Part shown: in pieces, positions 1 through 15,118 of the stretch
How positions within the stretch are numbered: the first letter of the stretch is position 1
Layout of the letters: the number at the start of each line of letters is the position of its first letter
Source: Lasioglossum baleicum
Lineage: Eukaryota > Arthropoda > Insecta > Hymenoptera > Halictidae
Direction: 5' to 3'
Assembly: GCF_051020765.1 (NCBI RefSeq)
Contig: NW_027469364.1
Location: 62,001-126,000 of the forward strand
Length of the DNA: 64,000 bases
Position numbers and translations under genes: made by a program
The notes under the pieces: generated by a model
The model's database searches: none
The model's input: the letters and a program-made list of their open reading frames with translations, nothing else
Told to the model about the DNA's origin: nothing

Positions 1-511
1 CATAACGCATAACGCATAACGCTTAACGCTTAACGCATAACGCCTAACGCATAACGCGTAACGCATAATGCATAACGCATAACGCTTAACGCATAGCCCA
101 TAACGCATAACGCATAACGCATCGCGCATAACGCATAACGGATAACGCATAACGCATAACGCATAACGGATAACGCATAACGCATAACGCATAACGCATA
201 ACGAATTACGCATAACGCATAACCCATAACGCATAACGCATAACGCATAACGCATAACGCATAACGCATAACGCATAACGCATAACGCATAACGCATAAC
301 ACATAACGCATAACGCATAACGCATAACGCTTAACGCATAACGCCTAACGCATAACGCGTAACGCATAATGCATAACGCTTAACGCATAGCCCATAACGC
401 ATAACGCATAACGCATCGCGCATGACGCATAACGGATAACGCATAACGCATAACGCATAACGGATAACGCATAACGCATAACGCATAACGAATTACGCAT
501 AACGCATAACC

Positions 512-1211
512 CATAACGCATAACGCATAACGCATAACGCATAACGCATAACGCATAACGCATAACGCATAACGCATAACGCATAACGCATAACGCATAA
601 CGCATAACGCATAACGCATAACGCATAACGCATAACGCATAACGCATAACGCATAACGCATAACGCATAACGCATAACGCATAACGCATAACGCATAACG
701 CATAACGCATAACGCATAACGCATAACGCATAACGCATAACGCATAACGCATAACGCATAACGCATAACGCATAACGCATAACGCATAACGCATAACGCA
801 TAACGCATAACGCATAACGCATAACGCATAACGCATAACGCATAACGCATAACGCATAACGCATAACGCATAACGCATAACGCATAACGCATAACGCATA
901 ACGCATAACGCATAACGCATAACGCATAACGCATAACGCATAACGCATAACGCATAACGCATAACGCATAACGCATAACGCATAACGCATAACGCATAAC
1001 GCATAACGCATAACGCATAACGCATAACGCATAACGCATAACGCATAACGCATAACGCATAACGCATAACGCATAACGCATAACGCATAACGCATAACGC
1101 ATAACGCATAACGCATAACGCATAACGCATAACGCATAACGCATAACGCATAACGCATAACGCATAACGCATAACGCATAACGCATAACGCATAACGCAT
1201 AACGCATAACG
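512..1211 (+). repeat. Perfect run of 100 consensus heptamers
   Basis: Between a cataacc unit and a cttaacg unit every heptamer reads CATAACG with no visible substitution: 700 bp, exactly 100 units. It is the longest perfect run I found. It occupies the same higher-order position as the 99-unit run at 3459-4151. Perfect identity implies very recent expansion, or consensus collapse during assembly. Confidence 0.88.
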
Positions 1212-2359
1212 CTTAACGCATAACGCATTACGCATAACGCATAACGCATAACGCATAACGCATAACGCATAACGCTTAACGCTTAACGCATAACGCCTAA
1301 CGCATAACGCGTAACGCATAATGCATAACGCATAACGCTTAACGCATAGCCCATAACGCATAACGCATCGCGCATAACGCATAACGGATAACGCATAACG
1401 CATAACGCATAACGGATAACGCATAACGCATAACGCATAACGCATAACGAATTACGCATAACGCATAACCCATAACGCATAACGCATAACGCATAACGCA
1501 TAACGCATAACGCATAACGCATAACGCATAACACATAACGCATAACGCATAACGCATAACGCTTAACGCATAACGCCTAACGCATAACGCGTAACGCATA
1601 ATGCATAACGCTTAACGCATAGCCCATAACGCATAACGCATAACGCATCGCGCATGACGCATAACGGATAACGCATAACGCATAACGCATAACGGATAAC
1701 GCATAACGCATAACGCATAACGAATTACGCATAACGCATAACCCATAACGCATAACGCATAACGCATAACGCATAACGCATAACGCATAACGCATAACGC
1801 ATAACGCATAACGCATAACGCATAACGCATAACGGATAACGCAAGAAGCATAACGCATAACGCATAAAGCATAACGCATAACGCATAACGCATAACGCAT
1901 AACGCATAACGCATAACGCATAACGCATAACGCATAACGCATAACGCATAACGCATAACGCATAACGTATAACGCATAACGCATAACGCATAACGCTTAA
2001 CGCATAACGCATTACGCATAACGCATAACGCATAACGCATAACGCATAACGCATAACGCATAACGCATAACGCATAACGCATAACGCATAACGCATAACG
2101 CATAACGCATAACGGATAACGCATAACGCATAACGCATAACGGATAACGCATAACGCATAACGCATAACGCATAACGCATAACGCATAACGCATAACGCA
2201 TAAAGCATAACGCATAACGCATAACGCTTAACGCATAACGCATTACGCATAACGCATAACGCATAATGCATAACGCATAACGCTTAACGCATAGCTCATA
2301 ACGCATAACGCATAACGCTTAACGCATAACGCATAACGGATAACGCATAACGGATAACG

Positions 2360-2912
2360 CATAACGCATAACGCATAACGCATAACGCATAACGCATAAC
2401 GCATAACGCATAACGCATAACGCATAACGCATAACGCATAACGCATAACGCATAACGCATAACGCATAACGCATAACGCATAACGCATAACGCATAACGC
2501 ATAACGCATAACGCATAACGCATAACGCATAACGCATAACGCATAACGCATAACGCATAACGCATAACGCATAACGCATAACGCATAACGCATAACGCAT
2601 AACGCATAACGCATAACGCATAACGCATAACGCATAACGCATAACGCATAACGCATAACGCATAACGCATAACGCATAACGCATAACGCATAACGCATAA
2701 CGCATAACGCATAACGCATAACGCATAACGCATAACGCATAACGCATAACGCATAACGCATAACGCATAACGCATAACGCATAACGCATAACGCATAACG
2801 CATAACGCATAACGCATAACGCATAACGCATAACGCATAACGCATAACGCATAACGCATAACGCATAACGCATAACGCATAACGCATAACGCATAACGCA
2901 TAACGCATAACG
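2360..2912 (+). repeat. Perfect run of 79 consensus heptamers
   Basis: It follows a B word (catagct at 2290, paired gataacg) and ends at cttaacg 2913. No variant unit was seen in 553 bp. The B word earlier in the same sub-array is the likely boundary of the expansion. Confidence 0.85.
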
Positions 2913-3458
2913 CTTAACGCATAACGCATTACGCATAACGCATAACGCATAACGCATAACGCATAACGCATAACGCTTAACGCTTAACGCATAACGCCTA
3001 ACGCATAACGCGTAACGCATAATGCATAACGCATAACGCTTAACGCATAGCCCATAACGCATAACGCATAACGCATCGCGCATAACGCATAACGGATAAC
3101 GCATAACGCATAACGCATAACGGATAACGCATAACGCATAACGCATAACGCATAACGAATTACGCATAACGCATAACCCATAACGCATAACGCATAACGC
3201 ATAACGCATAACGCATAACGCATAACGCATAACGCATAACGCATAACACATAACGCATAACGCATAACGCATAACGCTTAACGCATAACGCCTAACGCAT
3301 AACGCGTAACGCATAATGCATAACGCTTAACGCATAGCCCATAACGCATAACGCATAACGCATCGCGCATGACGCATAACGGATAACGCATAACGCATAA
3401 CGCATAACGGATAACGCATAACGCATAACGCATAACGAATTACGCATAACGCATAACC

Positions 3459-4151
3459 CATAACGCATAACGCATAACGCATAACGCATAACGCATAACG
3501 CATAACGCATAACGCATAACGCATAACGCATAACGCATAACGCATAACGCATAACGCATAACGCATAACGCATAACGCATAACGCATAACGCATAACGCA
3601 TAACGCATAACGCATAACGCATAACGCATAACGCATAACGCATAACGCATAACGCATAACGCATAACGCATAACGCATAACGCATAACGCATAACGCATA
3701 ACGCATAACGCATAACGCATAACGCATAACGCATAACGCATAACGCATAACGCATAACGCATAACGCATAACGCATAACGCATAACGCATAACGCATAAC
3801 GCATAACGCATAACGCATAACGCATAACGCATAACGCATAACGCATAACGCATAACGCATAACGCATAACGCATAACGCATAACGCATAACGCATAACGC
3901 ATAACGCATAACGCATAACGCATAACGCATAACGCATAACGCATAACGCATAACGCATAACGCATAACGCATAACGCATAACGCATAACGCATAACGCAT
4001 AACGCATAACGCATAACGCATAACGCATAACGCATAACGCATAACGCATAACGCATAACGCATAACGCATAACGCATAACGCATAACGCATAACGCATAA
4101 CGCATAACGCATAACGCATAACGCATAACGCATAACGCATAACGCATAACG
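3459..4151 (+). repeat. Perfect run of 99 consensus heptamers
   Basis: It starts after cataacc, the end of an A word, and ends at cttaacg 4152. It is 693 bp with no visible variant. It is the counterpart of 512-1211 in the second ~2.95 kb repeat, one unit shorter. Confidence 0.88.
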
Positions 4152-4470
4152 CTTAACGCATAACGCATTACGCATAACGCATAACGCATAACGCATAACG
4201 CATAACGCATAACGCTTAACGCTTAACGCATAACGCCTAACGCATAACGCGTAACGCATAATGCATAACGCATAGCCCATAACGCATAACGCATAACGCA
4301 TCGCGCATAACGCATAACGGATAACGCATAACGCATAACGCATAACGCATAACGGATAACGCATAACGCATAACGCATAACGGATAACGCATAACGCATA
4401 ACGCATAACGGATAACGCATAACGCATAACGCATAACGCATAACGCATAACGCATAACGCATAACGCATA

Positions 4471-7400
4471 ACGCTTAACGCATAACGCATTACGCATAAC
4501 GCATAACGCATAATGCATAACGCATAACGCTTAACGCATAGCTCATAACGCATAACGCATAACGCTTAACGCATAACGCATAACGGATAACGCATAACGG
4601 ATAACGCATAACGCATAACACATAACGCATAACGCATAACGCATAACGCATAACGCATAACGCATAACGCATAACGCATAACGCATAACGCATAACGCAT
4701 AACGCATAACGCATAACGCATAACGCATAACGCATAACGCATAACGCATAACGCATAACGCATAACGCATAACGCATAACGCATAACGCATAACGCATAA
4801 CGCATAACGCATAACGCATAACGCATAACGCATAACGCATAACGCATAACGCATAACGCATAACGCATAACGCATAACGCATATCGCATAACGCATAACG
4901 CATAACGCATAACGCATAACGCATAACGCATGACGCATAACGCATAACGCATAACGCATAACGCATAACGCATAACGCATAACGCATAACGCATAACGCA
5001 TAACGTATAACGCATAACGCATAACGCATAACGCTTAACGCATAACGCATTACGCATAACGCATAACGCATAACGCATAACGCTTAACGCATAGCTCATA
5101 ACGCATAACGCATAACGCTTAACGCATAACGCATAACGGATAACGCATAACGCATAACGCATAACGGATAACGCATAACGCATAACGCATAACGCATAAC
5201 GCATAACGCATAACGCATAACGCATAACGCATAACGCATAACGCATAACGCGTAACGCATAATGCATAACGCATAACGCTTAACGCATAGCCCATAACGC
5301 ATAACGCATAACGCATAACGCTTAACGCATAACGCATTACGCATAACGCATAACGCATGACGCATAACGCATAACCCATAACGCATAACGCATAACGCAT
5401 AACGCATAACGCATAACGCATAACGGATAACGCATAACGGATAACGCAAACGCATAACGCATAACGCATAACGCATAACGCATAACGCATAACGCATAAC
5501 GCATAACGCATAACGCATATCGCATAACGCATAACGCATAACGCATAACGCTTAACGCATAACGCATAACGCATAACGCATAACGGATAACGCATGACGC
5601 ATAACGCATAACGCATAACGCATAACGCATAACGCATAACGCATAACGCATAACGCATCACGCATAACGCATAACGTATAACGCGTAACGCATAACACAT
5701 ATCGCATAACGCATAACGCATAACGCATAACGCTTAACGCATAACGCATAACGCATAACGCATAACGGATAACGCATAACGCATAACGCATAACGGATAA
5801 CGCATAACGCATAACGCATAACGCATAACGCATAACGCATAACGCATAACGCATAACGCATAACGCATAACGCATAACGCATAACGCATAACGCATATCG
5901 CATAACGCATAACGCATAACGCATAACGCTTAACGCATAACGCATAACGCATAACGCATAACGGATAACGCATAACGCATAACGCATAACGCATAACGCA
6001 TAACGCATAACGCATAACGCATAACGCATAACGCATAACGCATCACGCATAACGCATAACGTATAACGCGTAACGCATAACGCATAACGCATAACGCATA
6101 ACGCATAACGCATAACGCATAACGCATAACGCATAACGCATAACGCTTAACGCATAACGCATAACGCATAACGCATAACGCATAACGCATAACGCATAAC
6201 GCATAACGCATAACGCATAACGCATAACGCATAACGCATATCGCATAACGCATAACGCATAACGCATAACGCATAACGCATAACGCATGACGCATAACGC
6301 ATAACGCATAACGCATAACGCATAACGCATAACGCATAACGCATAACGCATAACGCATAACGTATAACGCATAACGCATAACGCATAACGCTTAACGCAT
6401 AACGCATTACGCATAACGCATAACGCATAACGCATAACGCATAACACTTAACGCATAGCTCATAACGCATAACGCATAACGCTTAACGCATAACGCATAA
6501 CGGATAACGCATAACGCATAACGCATAACGGATAACGCATAACGCATAACGCATAACGCATAACGCATAACGCATAACGCATAACGCATAACGCATAACG
6601 CGTAACGCATAATGCATAACGCATAACGCTTAACGCATAGCCCATAACGCATAACGCATAACGCATAACGCTTAACGCATAACGCATTACGCATAACGCA
6701 TAACGCATGACGCATAACGCATAACCCATAACGCATAACGCATAACGCATAACGCATAACGCATAACGCATAACGCATAACGCATAACGCATAACGGATA
6801 ACGCATAACGGATAACGCAAACGCATAACGCATAACGCATAACGCATAACGCATAACGCATAACGCATAACGCATAACGCATAACGCATATCGCATAACG
6901 CATAACGCATAACGCATAACGCTTAACGCATAACGCATAACGCATAACGCATAACGGATAACGCATAACGCATAACGCATAACGCATAACGCATAACGCA
7001 TAACGCATAACGCATAACGCATCACGCATAACGCATAACGTATAACGAGTAACGCATAACACATATCGCATAACGCATAACGCATAACGCATAACGCTTA
7101 ACGCATAACGCATAACGCATAACGCATAACGGATAACGCATAACGCATAACGCATAACGGATAACGCATAACGCATAACGCATAACGCATAACGCATAAC
7201 GCATAACGCATAACGCATAACGCATAACGCATAACGCATAACGCATATCGCATAACGCATAACGCATAACGCATAACGCTTAACGCATAACGCATAACGC
7301 ATAACGCATAACGGATAACGCATAACGCATAACGCATAACGCATAACGCATAACGCATAACGCATAACGCATAACGCATAACGCATAACGCATCACGCAT

Positions 7401-8266
7401 AACGCATAACGTATAACGCGTAACGCATAACACATATCGCATAACGCATAACGCATAACGCATAACGCTTATCGCATAACGCATAACGCATAACGCATAA
7501 CGGATAACGCATAACGCATAACGCATAACGGATAACGGATAACGCATAACGCATAACGCATAACGCATAACGCATAACGCATAACGCATAACGCATAACG
7601 CATAACGCATAACGCATAACGCATAACGCATAACGCATAACGCATAACGCATAACGCATAACGCATAACGCATAACGCATAACGCATAACGCATAACGCA
7701 TAACGCATAACGCATAACCCATAACGCATAACGCATAACGCATAACGCATAACGCATAACGCATAACGCATAACGCATAACGCATAACGCATAACGCATA
7801 ACGCTTAACGCATAACGCATTACGCATAACGCATAACGCATAATGCATAACGCATAACGCTTAACGCATAGCTCATAACGCATAACGCATAACGCTTAAC
7901 GCATAACGCATAACGGATAACGCATAACGGATAACGGATAACGCATAACGCATAACACATAACGCATAACGCATAACGCATAACGCATAACGCATAACGC
8001 ATAACGCATAACGCATAACGCATAACGCATAACGCATAACGCATAACGCATAACGCATAACGCATAACGCATAACGCATAACGCATAACGGATAACGCAT
8101 AACGCATAACGCATAACGCATAACGCATAACGCATAACGCATAACGCATAACGCATAACGCATAACGCATAACGCATGACGCATAACGCATAACGCATAA
8201 CGCATAACGCTTAACGCATAACGCATTACGCATAACGCATAACGCATAATGCATAACGCATAACGC
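4471..8266 (+). repeat. Sub-array 2: B and D words, 1.4 kb tandem duplication
   Basis: catagct units at 4537, 5090, 6454 and 7867 mark B words. The segment starting at 5090 is repeated from 6454: catagct is 1364 bp apart, the 6-bp caaacg unit at 5447 recurs at 6818 (1371 bp), and the surrounding catgacg, cataacc, gataacg and catatcg units recur in the same order. D words (catcacg, tataacg, cgtaacg) first appear here, near 5.66, 6.04, 7.02 and 7.39 kb. The catagcc unit of the A word persists here, but catcgcg is gone. Confidence 0.85.
5447..5452 (+). other. First 6-bp unit (caaacg): single-base deletion shifting the register
   Basis: This is the first place where the 7-bp register breaks, by -1. 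The same 6-mer, preceded each time by gataacg, cataacg and gataacg, recurs at 6818, 16806, 19486, 22271, 46021, 46797, 48889, 49679, 51442, 52225 and 57929. Unit phase steps down by exactly one at each of these sites, which I checked by position modulo 7. Shared context makes a single origin followed by duplication much likelier than twelve independent deletions. Confidence 0.93.
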
Positions 8267-11200
8267 TTAACGCATAGCTCATAACGCATAACGCAGAACG
8301 CTTAACGCATAACGCATAACGGATAACGCATAACGCATAACGCATAACGCATAACGCATAACGCATAACGCATAACGCATAACGCATAACGCATAACGCA
8401 TAACGCATAACGCATATCGCATAACGCATAACGCATAACGCATAACGCATAACGCATAACGCATGACGCATAACGCATAACGCATAACGCATAACGCATA
8501 ACGCATAACGCATAACGCATAACGCATGACGCATAACGCATAACGCATAACGCATAACGCATAACGCATAACGCATAACCCATAACCCATAACGCATAAC
8601 GCATAACGCATAACGCATAACGCATAACGCATAACGCATAACGCATAACGCATAACGCATAACGCATAACGCGTAACGCTTAACGCATAACGCATTACGC
8701 ATAACGCATAACGCATAATGCATAACGCATAACGCATAACGCTTAACGCATAGCTCATAACGCATAACGCATAACACATAACGCATAACGCATAACGCAT
8801 AACGCTTAACGCATAACGCCTAACGCGTAACGCGTAACGCATAACGCATAACGCATAATGCATAACGCACAACGCATAACGCATAACGCATAACGCATAA
8901 CGCATAACGCATAACGCATAACGCATAACGCATAACGCATAACGCATAACGCATAACGCATAACGCATAACGCATAACGCATAACGCATAACGCATAACG
9001 CATAACGCATAACGCATAACGCATAACGCATAACGCATAACGCATAACGCATAACGCATAACGCATAACGCATAACGCATAACGCATAACGCATAACGCA
9101 TAACGCATAACGCATAACGCATAACGCATAACGCATAACGCATAACGCATAACGCATAACGCATAACGCATAACGCATAACGCTTAACGCATAACGCATT
9201 ACGCATAACGCATAACGCATAATGCATAACGCATAACGCTTAACGCATAGCTCATAACGCATAACGCAGAACGCTTAACGCATAACGCATAACGGATAAC
9301 GCATAACGCATAACGCATAACGCATAACGCATAACGCATAACGCATAACGCATAACGCATAACGCATAACGCATAACGCATAACGCATAACGCATAACGC
9401 ATATCGCATAACGCATAACGCATAACGCATAACGCATAACGCATAACGCATGACGCATAACGCATAACGCATAACGCATAACGCATAACGCATAACGCAT
9501 AACCCATAACCCATAACGCATAACGCATAACGCATAACGCATAACGCATAACGCATAACGCATAACGCATAACGCATAACGCATAACGCATAACGCATAA
9601 CGCATAACGCATAACGCATAACGCATAACGCATAACGCATAACGCATAACGCATAACGCTTAACGCATAACGCATTACGCATAACGCATAACGCATAATG
9701 CATAATGCATAACGCATAACATTTAACGCATAGCTCATAACGCATAACGCATAACGCTTAACGCATAACGCATAACGGATAACGCATAACGGATAACGCA
9801 TAACGCATAACACATAACGCATAACGCATAACGCATAACGCATAACGCATAACGCATAACGCATAACACATATCGCATAACGCATAACGCATAACGCATA
9901 ACGCATAACGCATAACGCATAACGCATAACGCATAACGCATAACGCATAACGCATAACGCATAACGCATAACGCATAACGCATAACGCTTAACGCATAAC
10001 GCATAACGCATAACGCATAACGCATAACGCATAACGCATAACGCATAACGCATAACGCATAACGGATAGCGCATAACGCATAACGCATAACGCATAACGC
10101 ATAACGCATAACGCATAACGCATAACGCATAACGCATAACGCATAACGCATAACACATATCGCATAACGCATAACGCATAACGCTTAACGCATGACGCAT
10201 AACGCATAACGCATAACGCATAACGGATAACGCATAACGCATAACGCATAACGGATAACGCATAACGCATAACGCATCACGCATAACGCATAACGTATAA
10301 CGCGTAACGCATAACGCATAACGAATAACGCATAACGCTTAACGCATAACGCATAACGCATAACGGATAACGCATAACGCATAACGCATAACGCATAACG
10401 CATAACGCATAACGCATAACGCATAACGCATAACGCTTAACGCATAACGCATAACGCATAACGCATAACGGATAACGCATAACGCATAACGCATAACGGA
10501 TAACGGATAACGCATAACGCATAACGCATAACGCATCACGCATAACGCATAACGCATAACGCATAACGCATAACGCATAACGCATAACGCATAACGCATA
10601 ACGGATAACGCATAACACATAACGCATAACGCATAACGCATAACGCATAACGCATAACGCATAACGCATAACGCATAACGCATAACGCATAACGCATAAC
10701 GCATAACGCATAACGCATAACGCATAACGCATAACGCATAATGCATAACGCACAACGCATAACGCATAACGCATAACACATATCGCATAACGCATAACGC
10801 ATAACGCTTAACGCATAACGCATAACGCATAACGCATAACGGATAACGCATAACGCATAACGCATAACGGATAACGGATAACGCATAACGCATAACGCAT
10901 AACGCATAACGCATAACGCATAACGCATAACGCATAACGCATAACGCATAACGCATAACGCATAACGCATAACGCATAACGCATAACGCATAACGCATAA
11001 CGCATAACGCATAACGCATAACGCATAACGCATAACGCATAACGCATAACGCTTAACGCATAACGCCTAACGCATAACGCGTAACGCATAACGCATAACG
11101 CATAACGCATAATGCATAACGCACAACGCATAACGCATAACGCATAACACATATCGCATAACGCATAACGCATAACGCATAACGCATAACGCATAACGCA

Positions 11201-14200
11201 TAACGCATAACGCATAACGCATAACGCATAACGCATAACGCATAACGCATAACGCATAACGCATAACGCATAACGCATAGCTCATAACGCATAACGCAGA
11301 ACGCTTAACGCATAACGCATAACGGATAACGCATAACGCATAACGCATAACGCATAACGCATAACGCATAACGCATAACGCATAACGCATAACGCATAAC
11401 GCATAACGCATAACGCATAACGCATAACGCATAACGCATAACGCATAACGCATAACGCATATCGCATAACGCATAACGCATAACGCATAACGCATAACGC
11501 ATAACGCATAACGCATGACGCATAACGCATAACGCATAACGCATAACGCATAACGCATAACGCATAACGCATAACCCATAACCCATAACGCATAACGCAT
11601 AACGCATAACGCATAACGCATAACGCATAACGCATAACGCATAACGCATAACGCATAACGCATAACGCATAACGCATAACGCATAACGCATAACGCATAA
11701 CGCATAACGCTTAACGCATAACGCATTACGCATAACGCATAACGCATAATGCATAACGCATAACGCTTAACGCATAGCTCATAACGCATAACGCATAACG
11801 CTTAACGCATAACGCATAACGGATAACGCATAACGGATAACGCATAACGCATAACGCATAACACATAACGCATAACGCATAACGCATAACGCATAACGCA
11901 TAACGCATAACGCATAACGCATAACGCATAACGCATAACGCATAACGCATAACGCATAACGCATAACGCATAACGCATAACGCATAACGCATAACGCATA
12001 ACGCATAACGCATAACGCATAACGCATAACGCATAACGCATAACGCATAACACATAACGCATAACGCATAACGCATAACGCTTAACGCATAACGCCTAAC
12101 GCATAACGCGTAACGCATAACGCATAACGCATAATGCATAACGCACAACGCATAACGCATAACGCATAACACATATCGCATAACGCATAACGCATAACGC
12201 TTAACGCATAACGCATAACGCATAACGCATAACGCATAACGCATAACGGATAACGCATAACGCTTAACGCATAACGCATAACGCATAACGCATAACGCAT
12301 AACGCATAACGGATAACGCATAACGCATAACGCATAACGGATAGCGCATAACGCATAACGCATAACGCATAACGCATAACGCATAACGCATAACGCATAA
12401 CGCATAACGCATAACGCATAACGCATAACGCATAACGCATAACACATATCGCATAACGCATAACGCATAACGCTTAACGCATAACGCATAACGCATAACG
12501 CATAACGCATAACGCATAACGGATAACGCATAACGCATAACGAATAACGCATAACGCTTAACGCTTAACGCATAACGCATAACGCATAACGGATAACGCA
12601 TAACGCATAACGCATAACGCATAACGCATAACGCATAACGCATAACGCATAACGCATAACGCATAACGCATAACGCATAACGCATAACACATAACGCTTA
12701 ACGCATAACGCATAACGCATAACGCATAACGGATAACGCATAACGCATAACGCATAACGGATAACGGATAACGCATAACGCATAACGCATAACGCATAAC
12801 GCATAACGCATAACGCATAACGCATAACGCATAACGCATAACGCATAACGCATAACGCATAACGCATAACGCATAACGCATAACGCATAACGCATAACGC
12901 ATAACGCATAACGCATAACGCATAACGCATAACGCATAACGCATAACGCATAACGCATAACGCATAACGCATAACGCATAACGCATAACGCATAACGCAT
13001 AACGCATAACGCATAACGCATAACGCATAACGCATAACGCATAACGCATAACGCATAACGCATAACGCATAACGCATAACGCATAACCCATAACCTATAA
13101 CGCATAACGCATAACGCATAACGCATAACGCATAACGCATAACGCATAACGCATAACGCATAACGCATAACGCATAACGCATAACGCTTAACGCATAACG
13201 CATTACGCATAACGCATAACGCATAATGCATAACGCATAACGCTTAACGCATAGCTCATAACGCATAACGCATAACGCTTAACGCATAACGCATAACGGA
13301 TAACGCATAACGGATAACGCATAACGCATAACACATAACGCATAACGCATAACGCATAACGCATAACGCATAACGCATAACGCATAACGCATAACGCATA
13401 ACGCATAACGCATAACGCATAACGCATAACGCATAACGCATAACGCATAACGCATAACGCATAACGCATAACGCATAACGCATAACGCATAACCCATAAC
13501 CCATAACGCATAACGCATAACGCATAACGCATAACGCATAACGCATAACGCATAACGCATAACGCATAACGCATAACGCTTAACGCATAACGCATTACGC
13601 ATAACGCATAACGCATCATGCATAACGCATAACGCTTAACGCATAGCTCATAACGCATAACGCATAACGCTTAACGCATAACGCATAACGGATAACGCAT
13701 AACGGATAACGCATAACGCATAACACATAACGCATAACGCATAACGCATAACGCATAACGCATAACGCATAACGCATAACGCATAACGCATAACGCATAA
13801 CGCATAACGCATAACGCATAACGCATAACGCATAACGCATAACGCATAACGCATAACGCATAACGCATAACGCATAACGCATAACGCATAACGCATAACG
13901 CATAACGCATAACGCATAACGGATAACGCATAACGCTTAACGCATAGCTCATAACGCATAACGCATAACACATAACGCATAACGCATAACGCATAACGCA
14001 TAACGCTTAACGCATAACGCCTAACGCGTAACGCGTAACGCATAACGCATAACGCATAATGCATAACGCACAACGCATAACGCATAACGCATAACGCATA
14101 ACGCATAACGCATAACGCATAACGCATAACGCATAACGCATAACGCATAACGCATAACGCATAACGCATAACGCATAACGCATAACGCATAACGCATAAC

Positions 14201-15118
14201 GCATAACGCATAACGCATAACGCATAACGCATAACGCATAACGCATAACGCATAACGCATAACGCATAACGCATAACGCATAACGCATAACGCATAACGC
14301 ATAACGCATAACGCATAACGCATAACGCATAACGCATAACGCATAACGCATAACGCATAACGCATAACGCATAACGCATAACGCATAACGCATAACGCAT
14401 AACGCATAACGCATAACGCATAACGCATAACGCATAACGCATAACGCATAACGCATAACGCATAACGCATAACGCATAACGCATAACGCATAACGCATAA
14501 CGCATAACGCATAACGCATAACGCATAATGCATAACGCATAACGCTTAACGCATAACGCATTACGCATAACGCATAACGCATAATGCATAACGCATAACG
14601 CTTAACGCATAGCTCATAACGCATAACGCAGAACGCTTAACGCATAACGCATAACGGATAATGCATAACGCATAACGCATAACGCATAACGCATAACGCA
14701 TAACGCATAACGCATAACGCATAACGCATAACGCATAACGCATAACGCATAACGCATAACGCATAACGCATAACGCATAACGCATAACGCATAACGCATA
14801 ACGCATAACGCATAACGCATAACGCATAACGCATATCGCATAACGCATAACGCATAACGCATAACGCATAACGCATAACGCATAACGCATGACGCATAAC
14901 GCATAACGCATAACGCATAACGCATAACGCATAACGCATAACCCATAACGCATAACGCATAACGCATAACGCATAACGCATAACGCATAACGCATAACGC
15001 ATAACGCATAACGCATAACGCATAACGCATAACGCATAACGCATAACGCATAACGCTTAACGCATAACGCATTACGCATAACGCATAACGCATAATGCAT
15101 AACGCATAACGCTTAACG
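8267..15118 (+). repeat. Sub-array 3: alternating B and C words, ~0.5 kb spacing
   Basis: catagct units lie at 8273, 8749, 9246, 9729, 11276, 11773, 13250, 13642, 13943 and 14608; many intervals are 476-511 bp. C words (cctaacg at 8819, 11066, 12095 and 14020) enter here, with cacaacg, cataaca and catatcg. A cagaacg unit follows catagct at 9267 and 14629. The block 8749-9728 is copied at 13943-15118: catagct 8749/13943, 9246/14608 and 9729/15119, with the perfect run between C and B words grown from 44 to 64 units. Confidence 0.85.
14076..14523 (+). repeat. Perfect run of 64 consensus heptamers
   Basis: It starts after the cacaacg of a C word and ends at a cataatg unit. The homologous interval in the earlier copy, 8875-9182, has 44 perfect units, so 20 whole units were gained or lost between two otherwise matching blocks. 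Confidence 0.85.

Larger units (their letters stand above)
1..4470 (+). repeat. Sub-array 1: A-word higher-order repeat
   Basis: The A word occurs seven times, marked by catcgcg at 120, 414, 1366, 1646, 3074, 3361 and 4299 and by cctaacg at 43, 344, 1296, 1576, 2997, 3291 and 4236. The copies come in pairs 280-301 bp apart, followed by long perfect runs. A longer period of about 2.95 kb is visible: cctaacg 43 to 2997 (2954 bp), 344 to 3291 (2947) and 1296 to 4236 (2940) differ only by whole heptamers. The A word also carries catagcc, paired gataacg, aattacg and cataacc. One B word with catagct appears early, at 2290. Unusual units are caagaag (about 1852) and several cataaag, neither common later. 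Confidence 0.9.
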
